DNA of 33,598 nucleotides from an uncultured Collinsella sp. (GCA_959019945.1 CAUEQD010000023.1:1-33598), one strand, 5' to 3'; positions 6,831-13,154 are shown, numbered from the stretch's first letter. Program-made: numbers and translations. The notes: generated from the sequence alone by a model not told the origin.

Positions 6831-7784
6831 ATGCATGCAGCGGCAATTAACCTTCGGGGGGGGGTATCTCCTAGGAGTACCCGCCTCCGAGGACAGTCAA
6901 TCATCGAGTACGTCCTGGTCATCGCGATCATCGGCCTGGTTATCGTGTTCGCGGGACCCGGCGTGGCCGGAGCCATCCGAAACCAGTTCAACCTGGTCGG
7001 CAACACGGTGAACAGCGGGACGACCGGCGGCGTCGATGGAGGCGCGTCCGGTGGCGGCTCCACAGGAGCCGATTCCGCGACCGTCCAGGCGGCGGTCGCC
7101 AAGGACGCGAAGGACTGGACGCTCGATGAGCAGAAGGCCGTGGCAGAGGACATCGCGGCGAAGGGCGAGGCCTCGCCCGCCTACGCTAAAACGAAGGCTG
7201 CGATGGACGCGTGGACAAGGTGGTCAATCAAGCTTACGAACGGCGCGACGATGCGGTACCGCATCGTCGGCATCAACCACGATGACCTCGCAGACGGTTC
7301 GGGCAAGGCCGGACTGACGTTCCTCACGACCAACATTGTCACGGATGCCCAGAAAATGAACGCGAGTCACACGAATGTCGGCGGTTGGAAGAAGTCGAAA
7401 CTACGCGAGCGCCTGAACTCCGGCGATCTCTGGGCTTTGCTCCCTGCAGAACTCGCGGGCAAGATTGAACCGGTTGAGAAGATGACCGACAATCAAGGCG
7501 GCGGAAAGGCTGGTGTCCCTACAGCCACGACTGACAGGGTATTCCTACTCAGTACTACTGAAATCTACGGCAATCTTGACTCGGACGGAACTCAGTATGA
7601 GCTCTATGCCGCCAAAGGCGTGACTCAGGATAACTATTCTGTCGTAGGGGTGTCCCGCGACTACTGGACTCGCTCGACGTATAAGTGGGATTCCGAGCAG
7701 TTCATGGTCGTTACCAACAGCGGAGAGCCTTTCCACAGTTATGCCGCGAACATAACTACCACTTATTTTGCTTGGTGCTTCTAG
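6831..7784 (+). CDS. Flp-type prepilin fused to a DUF6273-like domain, gene 1 (317 aa)
   Basis: The N-terminus is a class III (Flp/Tad) prepilin. It has a basic leader, a cleavage site between G21 and Q22, the conserved glutamate at mature position 5 (QSIIEY), then a hydrophobic helix to about residue 43. A glycine-rich linker (about 62-80) leads to a 230-residue globular domain of DUF6273 type (WSIKLTNG at 131, VFLLSTTE at 237, YWTRS at 278, ending AWCF). The protein is likely processed by a prepilin peptidase encoded elsewhere and displayed on the surface or on a pilus. ATG 6831 follows AAGGGAG at 6 nt. A run of nine G at 6856-6864 lies in codons 9-12, and with nine G this ATG is in frame. 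The last 55 residues differ strongly from the paralogue at 10790-11740 although the upstream part is well conserved. Confidence 0.85.
   Translation: MHAAAINLRGGVSPRSTRLRGQSIIEYVLVIAIIGLVIVFAGPGVAGAIRNQFNLVGNTVNSGTTGGVDGGASGGGSTGADSATVQAAVAKDAKDWTLDEQKAVAEDIAAKGEASPAYAKTKAAMDAWTRWSIKLTNGATMRYRIVGINHDDLADGSGKAGLTFLTTNIVTDAQKMNASHTNVGGWKKSKLRERLNSGDLWALLPAELAGKIEPVEKMTDNQGGGKAGVPTATTDRVFLLSTTEIYGNLDSDGTQYELYAAKGVTQDNYSVVGVSRDYWTRSTYKWDSEQFMVVTNSGEPFHSYAANITTTYFAWCF
6856..6864 (+). repeat. Poly-G tract (9 G) in the pilin leader codons
   Basis: Nine consecutive G follow CTTC and precede TATCTCCTAGGAGTACCC, a sequence that can fold on itself. Tracts of this length in coding leaders are prone to slippage, and gain or loss of one G breaks the frame from ATG 6831. 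Confidence 0.75.
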
Positions 7785-7814
7785 ACATTTTGTCCTATAA
7801 GCCGACATGTGGAT

Positions 7815-7849
7815 AAAGGCCCGCACAATCCTGCGCGGGCCTTTCTTTT
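7815..7849 (+). terminator. Rho-independent terminator of pilin gene 1
   Basis: A perfect 10-bp stem (arm AAAGGCCCGC at 7815-7824, partner 7835-7844) with a 10-nt loop is followed by CTTTT, 30 bp after the stop codon. Confidence 0.85.
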
Positions 7850-7993
7850 GGCAGCCGAACGTAGGGGTTTGAGGTTCGTAGCACAGATTATCGGGTTGAA
7901 GAGAAATGGGGTCATACAGTGGCTCCCAGAGCGCTTGCCGCACTCCCCCGCCATTTCCTCTGCGTCATCGTATAGAGCCCATCCTGGTTAGCG
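7841..7993. repeat. Conserved post-pilin block, copy A
   Basis: About 150 bp immediately after the terminator stem recur at 13001-13154, after the (split) terminator of the second pilin gene. Shared stretches include TCTTTTGGCA, ATGGGGTCATACAG, TGCCGCACTCCCC and AGCCCATCCTGGTT. Overall identity is roughly 80 per cent by eye. There is no open frame common to both copies, so the block may be an untranslated element of the pilin cassette. Confidence 0.7.
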
Positions 7994-8064
7994 TTTCGAG
8001 TTCAGGGCGTATGCGGTGGGTGGATAATGGATTCAACTCGATGACGGAGTTGACGGGAGCAAAC

Positions 8065-8286
8065 ATGGCGATGTGCGAGATCAAGTTCGATGAGGGCGAA
8101 AGGGCCTTGATTCAGGGCCGTGCAGATGCCGCTAGCATGTCCTTTTCCGAATTCGTGAGAAGGGCTGCGATTGAGAGGGCTGAGGACATGGCGGATATCG
8201 AGGCCTACAACGAGGCCTTGGACGGAGATAGCGGCACCCGCTACCCGATGGAGGAGGTCGCGCGCATGGCGGTGGAGGCCGATTGA
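8065..8286 (+). CDS. RelB/DUF6290-like antitoxin, 73 aa
   Basis: The start is ATG 8065 after GGGAG at 5 nt; the longer frame from 7906 runs through the repeat block and is unlikely. The product begins with a short beta strand (CEIKF), then helices with MSFSEFVRRAAIERAED, the ribbon-helix-helix DNA-binding pattern of CopG/RelB-type antitoxins. The tail is acidic (DIEAYNEALD), as in DUF6290 antitoxins, where it wraps the toxin. These antitoxins normally precede a RelE-type toxin. Here no toxin frame follows, and the gene runs into the 3' end of the large minus-strand gene with a 46-bp overlap. It is therefore an orphan antitoxin or a regulator. Confidence 0.75.
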   Translation: MAMCEIKFDEGERALIQGRADAASMSFSEFVRRAAIERAEDMADIEAYNEALDGDSGTRYPMEEVARMAVEAD

Positions 8287-10433
8287 TTATCCGCACGCGT
8301 CGTCTGCTCGAACTTGATAAGGGCGTCGGATATCTGCCTGCTGGTGGGAAGCGCGAAGCGCTCTCTGCGCGACACAATCTCATCGAACATCGGGGCAAGG
8401 AACGCCCGGACCTTCGCCTCTTGGAACTGCGATGGGAGCGTTTCCTCCATCAGCGTCTTGAACTCTTCCGGCTTTACGCCGTTCAGGACAGCAAGCAGCT
8501 CGTCCATCTCATGCCCGTCGAGCAGGTACTCGACCGCCATGCACGACACCATGGCGTTGAAGTACCGCCCGAAAGACGCGCTGTCGCCCTCGAACAGTAT
8601 CCCGCCGACTACGCCCGCGGCCGCTGTGCCGACCGTTCCGCCGACCATGCCGCCCGCGAGGCCGAAGATGGTCCCCACGCCGGGCGACACCGCCGTGCCG
8701 GCCGCGGCGCCGACCTTAGCCGCCGCGATTCCTGCCGCGGTGGCGCCGGCGATTCCCCCGGCGACCGAGGTGGCTAGGCATGCCATGTTCTGGGCGTACT
8801 GGGCGCCACTTGCCTTGCCCTGGAAGAGCCTGTAGGTCTCGGGGACTGAGAACACGGCGAGGGTCACCGCTGCCGAGACTGCATTGCCCCTTAGCATCTT
8901 CGCAAGCTGCTTGGAGGCGGCCGCCCCGCTTATGGCGGTCTTGCCTGTGAGGGCACGCAGGCCGTTGACGATCGTTGCGGACGCCTTGAATCCGAGCTTG
9001 CCGACCACCGCCTGGCTGGGTGCCATCAAAGCGTTGGAAAGCCCCGTTCTGGAGAGCTGCGAGACGACCATGTGCTGGGCGAAGGACAAGCCGAACACCT
9101 GGACGCCGGCGGCGATTCCCGCCTGGACGGCACCGGTGATATCTCTGGTTTCCCTGTACGCCATGAACGTCGTCGCTAGAAACGACAGGCCGAATGCGCA
9201 GGAGCACGTGACCGCGCCGGTCGCGGCGTCATACTTCAGCGATTCCGCCGTTCCCGGCTTGGCGAGGTTCACCGCCTGGTCGTATGTGAGCTTGCCCTTG
9301 CGGACGATCTTCTCGGCGTCCTTGGGGTCGCTGACGCCGGGGACCTTGCCTTGCCTGATCTTCTTCTCAAAACCGCGGAGCACCTGCTGGTACTGGTCTT
9401 TCGGGACCTCGAGCTGCATCGGCGTGCCGTCTTTCGCGAGGTAGCGATACTGATGGCTGCTCGGATCGAAGCATGCCTCGAGGGAGCCGCGTGCCGTCTT
9501 GTAGTACTTGGTCTGGATCAGAACGCCGTCGACGCTTCGGTCGGGGCCGTTCTTCGCGTTGTTCCTCCCCAGAATCTCGGCCTGGTGGCCCTGGAGCCTG
9601 TCGATGATGTTGTTCGCCTCCTCGGCAAGCTCTCCGTGGCCCGCTGGGTTGTTGACCGCGGCCCGTTGCTCGACGAAGACCTCCCCGTTGCTGTTGATGG
9701 TCGCCGCCGCCGCGACTGCCGCGGCTTTGACCGCCGTATCGTCCACTGCGGCAAGCCCGCTGTCGATGCCGGCGGCACGGTCATCCTCAAGTCCGCGGAG
9801 CGCCTGGCAGCGGGATACGAACTGGCCCCGGCACGCTTCGTCGACGGTGAGCGCGAGGTTGCTTTCACCGTCGGAGGCGAAGGAGCCTGGTTCGAAGTGC
9901 GCCCACTCGAAGTAGAAGAGGCGCGACTGCCTCTTTTCCTTCACCGGGACGGCGAACGCGTCGGCGTCGGCCTTGATGTAGACGCCCTTTTCGGTCATGG
10001 CGATGCCGCTGGGCCTGAGGTCGAACTCGGCGTCGGCCCAGACGACGGTCTGTTCCCTCGGTATCGGGAAGGCTGACTTCACCTTGGCGGCATTGGCTTC
10101 CGTCAACGGGAGCGGAGACTCCTGGAATGAGTCGAGTAGCTCCTGTGCGCGGGAGCCCTCAATCGTCCTTAAGGCTTCCTGCACCTTGGGCGCGTACTCC
10201 GCCTTCTCCGCATCGAGTCTTTCGGCCTCTATTTCGTCGAGGACGGCCTTCGCGCCGCCCGCCGCCCCTGCGACAGCCGCGCCCGCCGTTGTCGCCGCGT
10301 CCACGATCGCGGCGCCTGCCGCTACCGCCATTCCAGATGCTCCCTCGGCAATCCTGGCCGTCGCCTCGCCGGCGGTCTTAGTGGCCCTCTGAATCTCCTG
10401 TAGCGGGTCGAAGCCTTTGTCGAATATGCTCAT
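8241..10433 (-). CDS. Toxin-like membrane protein with nuclease-like motif, 730 aa
   Basis: The function is unknown, but the layout is clear. Residues 30-65 are alanine/glycine-rich. Residues about 128-200 look like a PH-like beta domain (WADAEFDLRPSGIAMTEKGV). Residues about 264-345 contain GHGELAEEANNIID and then NGPDRSVDGVLIQTKYY. The D302...Q307-x-K309 arrangement is that of PD-(D/E)XK nucleases of the toxin/REase kind, with E271 or E272 as a possible further acid. From about 405 to 615 there are hydrophobic and glycine-zipper segments (GGIAGATAAGIA, GLAGGMVGGTVGTAAAGVVGG) typical of membrane-inserting toxin regions. Similar 'NG-DR-V-G--IQ-KY' proteins are scattered in gut Firmicutes, Bacteroidetes and E. 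coli without a named role. The ribosome site is weak (AGAAAG). It lies between the two pilin cassettes, convergent with the antitoxin-like gene. Confidence 0.7.
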   Translation of the reverse strand: MSIFDKGFDPLQEIQRATKTAGEATARIAEGASGMAVAAGAAIVDAATTAGAAVAGAAGGAKAVLDEIEAERLDAEKAEYAPKVQEALRTIEGSRAQELLDSFQESPLPLTEANAAKVKSAFPIPREQTVVWADAEFDLRPSGIAMTEKGVYIKADADAFAVPVKEKRQSRLFYFEWAHFEPGSFASDGESNLALTVDEACRGQFVSRCQALRGLEDDRAAGIDSGLAAVDDTAVKAAAVAAAATINSNGEVFVEQRAAVNNPAGHGELAEEANNIIDRLQGHQAEILGRNNAKNGPDRSVDGVLIQTKYYKTARGSLEACFDPSSHQYRYLAKDGTPMQLEVPKDQYQQVLRGFEKKIRQGKVPGVSDPKDAEKIVRKGKLTYDQAVNLAKPGTAESLKYDAATGAVTCSCAFGLSFLATTFMAYRETRDITGAVQAGIAAGVQVFGLSFAQHMVVSQLSRTGLSNALMAPSQAVVGKLGFKASATIVNGLRALTGKTAISGAAASKQLAKMLRGNAVSAAVTLAVFSVPETYRLFQGKASGAQYAQNMACLATSVAGGIAGATAAGIAAAKVGAAAGTAVSPGVGTIFGLAGGMVGGTVGTAAAGVVGGILFEGDSASFGRYFNAMVSCMAVEYLLDGHEMDELLAVLNGVKPEEFKTLMEETLPSQFQEAKVRAFLAPMFDEIVSRRERFALPTSRQISDALIKFEQTTRADNQSASTAMRATSSIG

Positions 10434-10694
10434 GGACGATTCTTTCTCGTGGGTGAACAGACAGTTCGAATCGCGTTGTTTCTCATGCGAACGTCAGTAT
10501 ACTCTGCGCTTTATGCCTTTGGTTCAGCTGCCAGACTCGGCGCGGGAAACTCGAGCAAGATTGTCAAACATTGGGCGGCACAAGGGGGGGGCACCCACAA
10601 TCGCCTCTATATCGACGAGGTGCGGCCGTGCGAGGGCCTCGAGCGGGCAATTGACTGCATTCAAGACACTCGGTTTTCTCCCCCGCCGTCATCG
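10434..10694. other. Intergenic region with an 8-G tract
   Basis: No convincing gene lies between the toxin-like gene and the second pilin promoter. A run of eight G at 10584-10591 (after CACAA, before CACCC) lies here outside any supported frame. Short frames across this region are not supported by ribosome sites. Confidence 0.4.
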
Positions 10695-10709
10695 TTGCCG
10701 CAGCGGCAA
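10695..10709. promoter_or_regulatory. TTGCCGC-A-GCGGCAA palindrome, pilin gene 2
   Basis: A perfect 7+1+7 palindrome lies 91 bp upstream of the first ATG of the second pilin gene and is followed by AAGAC, as in copy 1. Further shared promoter-region sequence is TACGCTC and AACGAAGGGAG. Confidence 0.6.
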
Positions 10710-10789
10710 GACAAAACGTGTCTCCCGCATCGCATCGTACGCTCCTGCACGCAATATCAACCCTTAAACGAAGGGAGTGTCGCATATGC

Positions 10790-11740
10790 ATGCAGCGGCG
10801 CAGAACCTTCGGGGGGGGGGTATCTCCTAGGAATACCCGCCTCCGAGGACAATCGATCATCGAGTACGTCCTGATCGCGGCCATCATCGGCCTAGTGGTG
10901 ATTTTCGCGGGGCCGCAGGTCTCGGGAGCCATCCGAAACCAGTTCAGCGAGGTCGCGAACACGGTCGATTCCGGCACCGACGGCGATAGCTTCATGAGTG
11001 CGGAGGAGAAGGCCTACCGCGAGGCGATGAAGAACGTAGCCCAGAAGGATGCCAAGGACTGGACGCTCGACGAGCAGAAGGCCGCGGCGACGGATATCGC
11101 CAAGAACGGCACGTCATCCGTGGTCTACGCCAAGGCGAAGGCCGCGATGGACGCGGGAACGACTTGGTCGATAAAGCTGACTAACGGTCAGACCCTTCAG
11201 TATCGCATCGTCGGCATCAACCACGACGATCTCGCGGACGGTTCGGGCAAGGCCGGGTTGACGTTCGAGGCGACCAATACTGCACTGGCTTCCCAGAAAA
11301 TGAACGCCACGTACACCAACGTCGGCGGTTGGGAGAAATCGGAGCTCCGCGGCCGCCTCAACACCGGCGACCTCTGGTCGCTCCTCCCCACCGAGCTCCA
11401 GTCCAAGGTGAAGCCCGTCACGAAGATGACCGATAACAAGGGCGGCGGCAGCGCCGGCACTCCCTCGGCCACGACCGACAAGGTGTTCCTGCTCTCGGCG
11501 ACCGAGGTCTACGGGGATGTGCAGTCCGATGGCGCCCAGTACGAGTACTACCAATCCAAGGGCGTGACGACGTCGAGATATTCCGGAGCTTCATCGAGCG
11601 GTGGTCACTGGACTCGCTCCGTGAGCCCGAGTGGCTCCGCAGCCTATCGTTGTACCCTTAGCAACGGCGACTTGAGCAGCAGCGTTGCGGCGTACATTGC
11701 GGCGAATGCCTTTTACGTGTTCCCCGCTTTCTGCTTCTAA
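10790..11740 (+). CDS. Flp-type prepilin fused to a DUF6273-like domain, gene 2 (316 aa)
   Basis: This is a paralogue of the gene at 6831. The leader ends RLRG|QSIIEY (cleavage after G20, glutamate at mature +5), followed by a hydrophobic helix and a DUF6273-type domain ending PAFCF. Two ATG codons overlap here. The ATG at 10786 has the better spacing (8 nt) from AAGGGAG but, with ten G at 10811-10820, runs into TAG at 10828. The ATG at 10790, 12 nt from the site, is in frame with the pilin. In the present state the gene is thus translated poorly or not at all, and a 9-G (or 12-G) form would be in frame with the first ATG. A GTG at 10718 in the same frame has no ribosome site and lies in the promoter region. 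The C-terminal 55 residues diverge from gene 1. Confidence 0.8.
   Translation: MQRRRTFGGGVSPRNTRLRGQSIIEYVLIAAIIGLVVIFAGPQVSGAIRNQFSEVANTVDSGTDGDSFMSAEEKAYREAMKNVAQKDAKDWTLDEQKAAATDIAKNGTSSVVYAKAKAAMDAGTTWSIKLTNGQTLQYRIVGINHDDLADGSGKAGLTFEATNTALASQKMNATYTNVGGWEKSELRGRLNTGDLWSLLPTELQSKVKPVTKMTDNKGGGSAGTPSATTDKVFLLSATEVYGDVQSDGAQYEYYQSKGVTTSRYSGASSSGGHWTRSVSPSGSAAYRCTLSNGDLSSSVAAYIAANAFYVFPAFCF
10811..10820 (+). repeat. Poly-G tract (10 G) in the pilin gene 2 leader
   Basis: Ten consecutive G stand at the same codons as the nine-G tract of gene 1, in otherwise nearly identical flanks (CCTTC before, TATCTCCTAGGA after). The one-base difference changes which of the two overlapping ATG codons is in frame. 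Confidence 0.75.
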
Positions 11741-11787
11741 TCTCAGCCATAAAGCCCGCGCGATAGACGGGTGTCCGTAAAACAGTT

Positions 11788-11821
11788 AATCCTCCGTATG
11801 GCTTAGACCATGCGGAGGATT
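11788..11821 (+). terminator. 14-bp hairpin at the left end of the insertion
   Basis: Arms 11788-11801 and 11808-11821 pair along their whole length (one G-U) around a 6-nt loop, followed by TTGTTT. The right arm contains GGAGGA, which would be the ribosome site of the tiny frame at 11827, so the hairpin could mask it. Confidence 0.55.
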
Positions 11822-11826
11822 TGTTT

Positions 11827-11910
11827 ATGTCTAATCTTCAAACTTGTTGGCGGCAAACGGTTTGTCAAAACCGTTTGCGGACGGCAAGTCCACAGGGGAT
11901 AGCCGCATAA
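11827..11910 (+). CDS. Possible 27-aa leader-like peptide
   Basis: ATG at 11827 follows GCGGAGGA at 7 nt and runs 27 codons to TAA. The peptide (start MSNLQTCW) has no recognisable domain. A second perfect hairpin (CAAACGGTTT and AAACCGTTTG, 11854-11877) lies within it. It may be a leader peptide of the lost element or a chance frame. Confidence 0.25.
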   Translation: MSNLQTCWRQTVCQNRLRTASPQGIAA

Positions 11911-12006
11911 GCGGCGCAAGGGAGTGTAGCTCCCTTGACGGAACGAAGTGACGAAACATTCTCGGTCGGGCAGTTTTCTTCTGCTGACCGGGAATGAAGC
12001 TCCGCA

Positions 12007-12047
12007 GGACGCACTACTCTCGATAGAGAGTAGTGCGTCCTTTAGTT
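12007..12047. terminator. Perfect 15-bp hairpin with T tail
   Basis: Arms GGACGCACTACTCTC (12007-12021) and its complement (12026-12040) enclose GATA and are followed by TTTAGTT. It lies downstream of the minus-strand genes of the insertion and may act as a bidirectional stop. Confidence 0.6.
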
Positions 12048-12074
12048 CCTAAAGGGATTTTCCGTTTTCGCTTT

Positions 12075-12377
12075 TCAGAAAATTCCTTTGTTATATTTGA
12101 ACTGTCCATAGAGCATAAATCCCAAACCAACAACTACTCCCGGTAGGATGATAATTGCCATAGCGGTCTCGCTCCAAAACAAAGCAATGTACCCTAAGAT
12201 AAAAGATACTCCCATTATAAGCGTGCCTGTGCCAACGACTTTTCCGTACTTAGGTATATCCTCTTCTTTTACTTTTCGTCTGTTGTACGAATGTATCGTA
12301 CTGATATTACCTTTGATGTTTGTAATGCCAAGCACAGAAATAAACAACCCCAAAATCAATAATATCAAATTATCCAT
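12075..12377 (-). CDS. DUF3784-like membrane protein, 100 aa
   Basis: The start follows AGGAGGACAGC. There are three hydrophobic segments (about residues 3-20, 50-68 and 72-90), with an intervening IHSYNRRKVKEEDI stretch that matches the conserved loop of the DUF3784 family of small Firmicutes membrane proteins. It begins 9 bp after the XRE gene ends, so they form an operon. Codon use is AT-rich, unlike the flanking genes, which supports acquisition from a low-GC donor. Confidence 0.7.
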   Translation of the reverse strand: MDNLILLILGLFISVLGITNIKGNISTIHSYNRRKVKEEDIPKYGKVVGTGTLIMGVSFILGYIALFWSETAMAIIILPGVVVGLGFMLYGQFKYNKGIF

Positions 12378-12386
12378 GCTGTCCTC

Positions 12387-12593
12387 CTAAAAATAGAATA
12401 GTTCTTCGAATTTCTTATCTAAGGCAATGCAAAGGATAAGAGCTAACTTTGCTGTTGGGTTGAATTGCCCTGTTTCGATAGAACTGATAGTGTTTCTCGA
12501 CACACCCACCATTTCTGCAAGCTGTGCTTGAGAAAGATTTGCTGCCATACGAACTTCCTTTAAGTGATTTTTCAGATGCAACTGCTCTTTCAT
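12387..12593 (-). CDS. XRE-family transcriptional regulator, 68 aa
   Basis: The whole protein is a Cro/C1-type helix-turn-helix: residues about 10-62 with LSQAQLAEMVGVSRNTISSIE as turn and recognition helix. It ends KFEELFYF, the usual end of the short single-domain subgroup found in mobile elements of Firmicutes. It has a good AGAGGTGAGA ribosome site. Its ATG overlaps the stop of an upstream membrane-protein frame (ATGA), so it was translationally coupled to it. It probably represses its own operon (family knowledge). Confidence 0.85.
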   Translation of the reverse strand: MKEQLHLKNHLKEVRMAANLSQAQLAEMVGVSRNTISSIETGQFNPTAKLALILCIALDKKFEELFYF

Positions 12594-12730
12594 ACTCTCA
12601 CCTCTAAAAGGCGACGAATAAATCCGGCAAATGCCAAGACGGAAAGAATCAAAAATAGGATGGTTAGCACCAAATCACTTTTTCGTTTGCCAAGTTCTCT
12701 TGTCAATAGGTTTTGTGAAAAAGATACAGC
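12590..12730 (-). pseudogene. C-terminal remnant of a membrane protein upstream of the XRE gene
   Basis: An open stretch without a good start encodes TRELGKRKSDLVLTILFLIL and ends EVRV, with its stop overlapping the XRE start. One hydrophobic helix and a basic flank are visible. A stop at 12731-12733 interrupts the frame upstream, so only the last part of the gene is left. Confidence 0.45.
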
Positions 12731-12783
12731 TCATTCAGGAAATTCTGAACGCCCGAACTTTATTTGTCCAGGCGCTCTCAGTA

Positions 12784-12990
12784 TCAGTCATAAATCAGCT
12801 CAAACTTCACAACTTTCTCTGCCTGTGCCTTGCAAGCGTTCATCTGCCGCACCCATTCCGTTTGGTTTTCGGCTTTCAGCTGTTCGGTCACACCGTTGCG
12901 CTTCACCAGCTCCGGCACGATCAGCTCCATGCGATTTCGTGCCGCTTCGTCAATCTCGGCGCAATACTGTCTTACGTACACCCAGCTATC
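12784..12990 (-). pseudogene. TnpV, 5'-truncated remnant
   Basis: The frame encodes the C-terminal half of TnpV: AEID, then RNGVTEQLKAENQTEWVRQM, then a final FELIYD. The 'GVTEQLK--NQ--WV--MN' core and the 'ELIY' end are diagnostic of this transposon-encoded family (usual length about 115-125 residues). Homology stops at about 12990, exactly where the host terminator arm begins, so roughly the first half of the gene is lost at the junction. The longer frame to 13113 runs into host DNA and is not a real start. Confidence 0.7.
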
Positions 12991-13000
12991 TCGCGCGGGC

Positions 13001-13154
13001 TTTTCTTTTGGCAAGCGTACGAACCATTTTAGGTTCGTGGCACAGGTAGTCGGGTTGAGGAGATATGGGGTCATACAGCGGCTCTCAGAGCACCTGCCGC
13101 ACTCCCCTGCCATTATCTCTGTGGCTCCCTCGTATGGAGCCCATCCTGGTTGGC
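13001..13154. repeat. Conserved post-pilin block, copy B
   Basis: This is the counterpart of 7841-7993, starting with TTTTCTTTTGGCA after the terminator arm and ending at GAGCCCATCCTGGTTGG. Its position beyond the insertion shows that the pilin-gene-2 cassette was once contiguous. The following 280 bases (13155-13438) hold no supported gene, only AT-rich short repeats such as AATAAATACAGC. Confidence 0.7.

Larger units (their letters stand above)
11764..12990. mobile_element. Remnant of an AT-rich transposon/ICE segment
   Basis: This block sits between the two arms of a terminator and is much richer in AT than its surroundings. It contains three strong hairpins, an XRE-type regulator, a DUF3784-like protein, the end of another membrane protein, and the C-terminal half of TnpV. 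TnpV-like genes travel with Firmicutes Tn4451/ICE-type elements that use large serine recombinases. No recombinase or intact end is present, so this is a decayed fragment. Exact borders cannot be fixed; 11764-11766 and 12981-12990 are the likely edges. Confidence 0.65.
11751..13006 (+). terminator. Terminator of pilin gene 2, split by an insertion
   Basis: The 5' arm AAAGCCCGCGCGA is at 11751-11763 directly after the pilin stop. The exactly complementary arm TCGCGCGGGCTTT, followed by TCTTTT, is at 12991-13003. The equivalent terminator of gene 1 is contiguous. The 1.2 kb between the arms is therefore foreign DNA inserted in the loop. Confidence 0.75.

Noticed and set aside
7620..7784. Diversity-generating retroelement variable region
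   Set aside because: No reverse transcriptase and no template repeat close to the variable gene ends are visible in the window; only the protein-level pattern resembles it.
7906..8064. Extended N-terminus of the antitoxin-like protein
   Set aside because: The sequence is part of the non-coding repeat shared with 13001-13154, and the ATG at 8065 has a proper ribosome site.
10718..10789. GTG start that would bypass the gene 2 poly-G switch
   Set aside because: It has no ribosome site, lies in the promoter region, and the orthologous region of gene 1 does not encode a similar extension.
12991..13113. N-terminal extension of the TnpV frame
   Set aside because: This part is the host terminator arm and the repeated post-pilin block read on the other strand; homology to TnpV ends at 12990.
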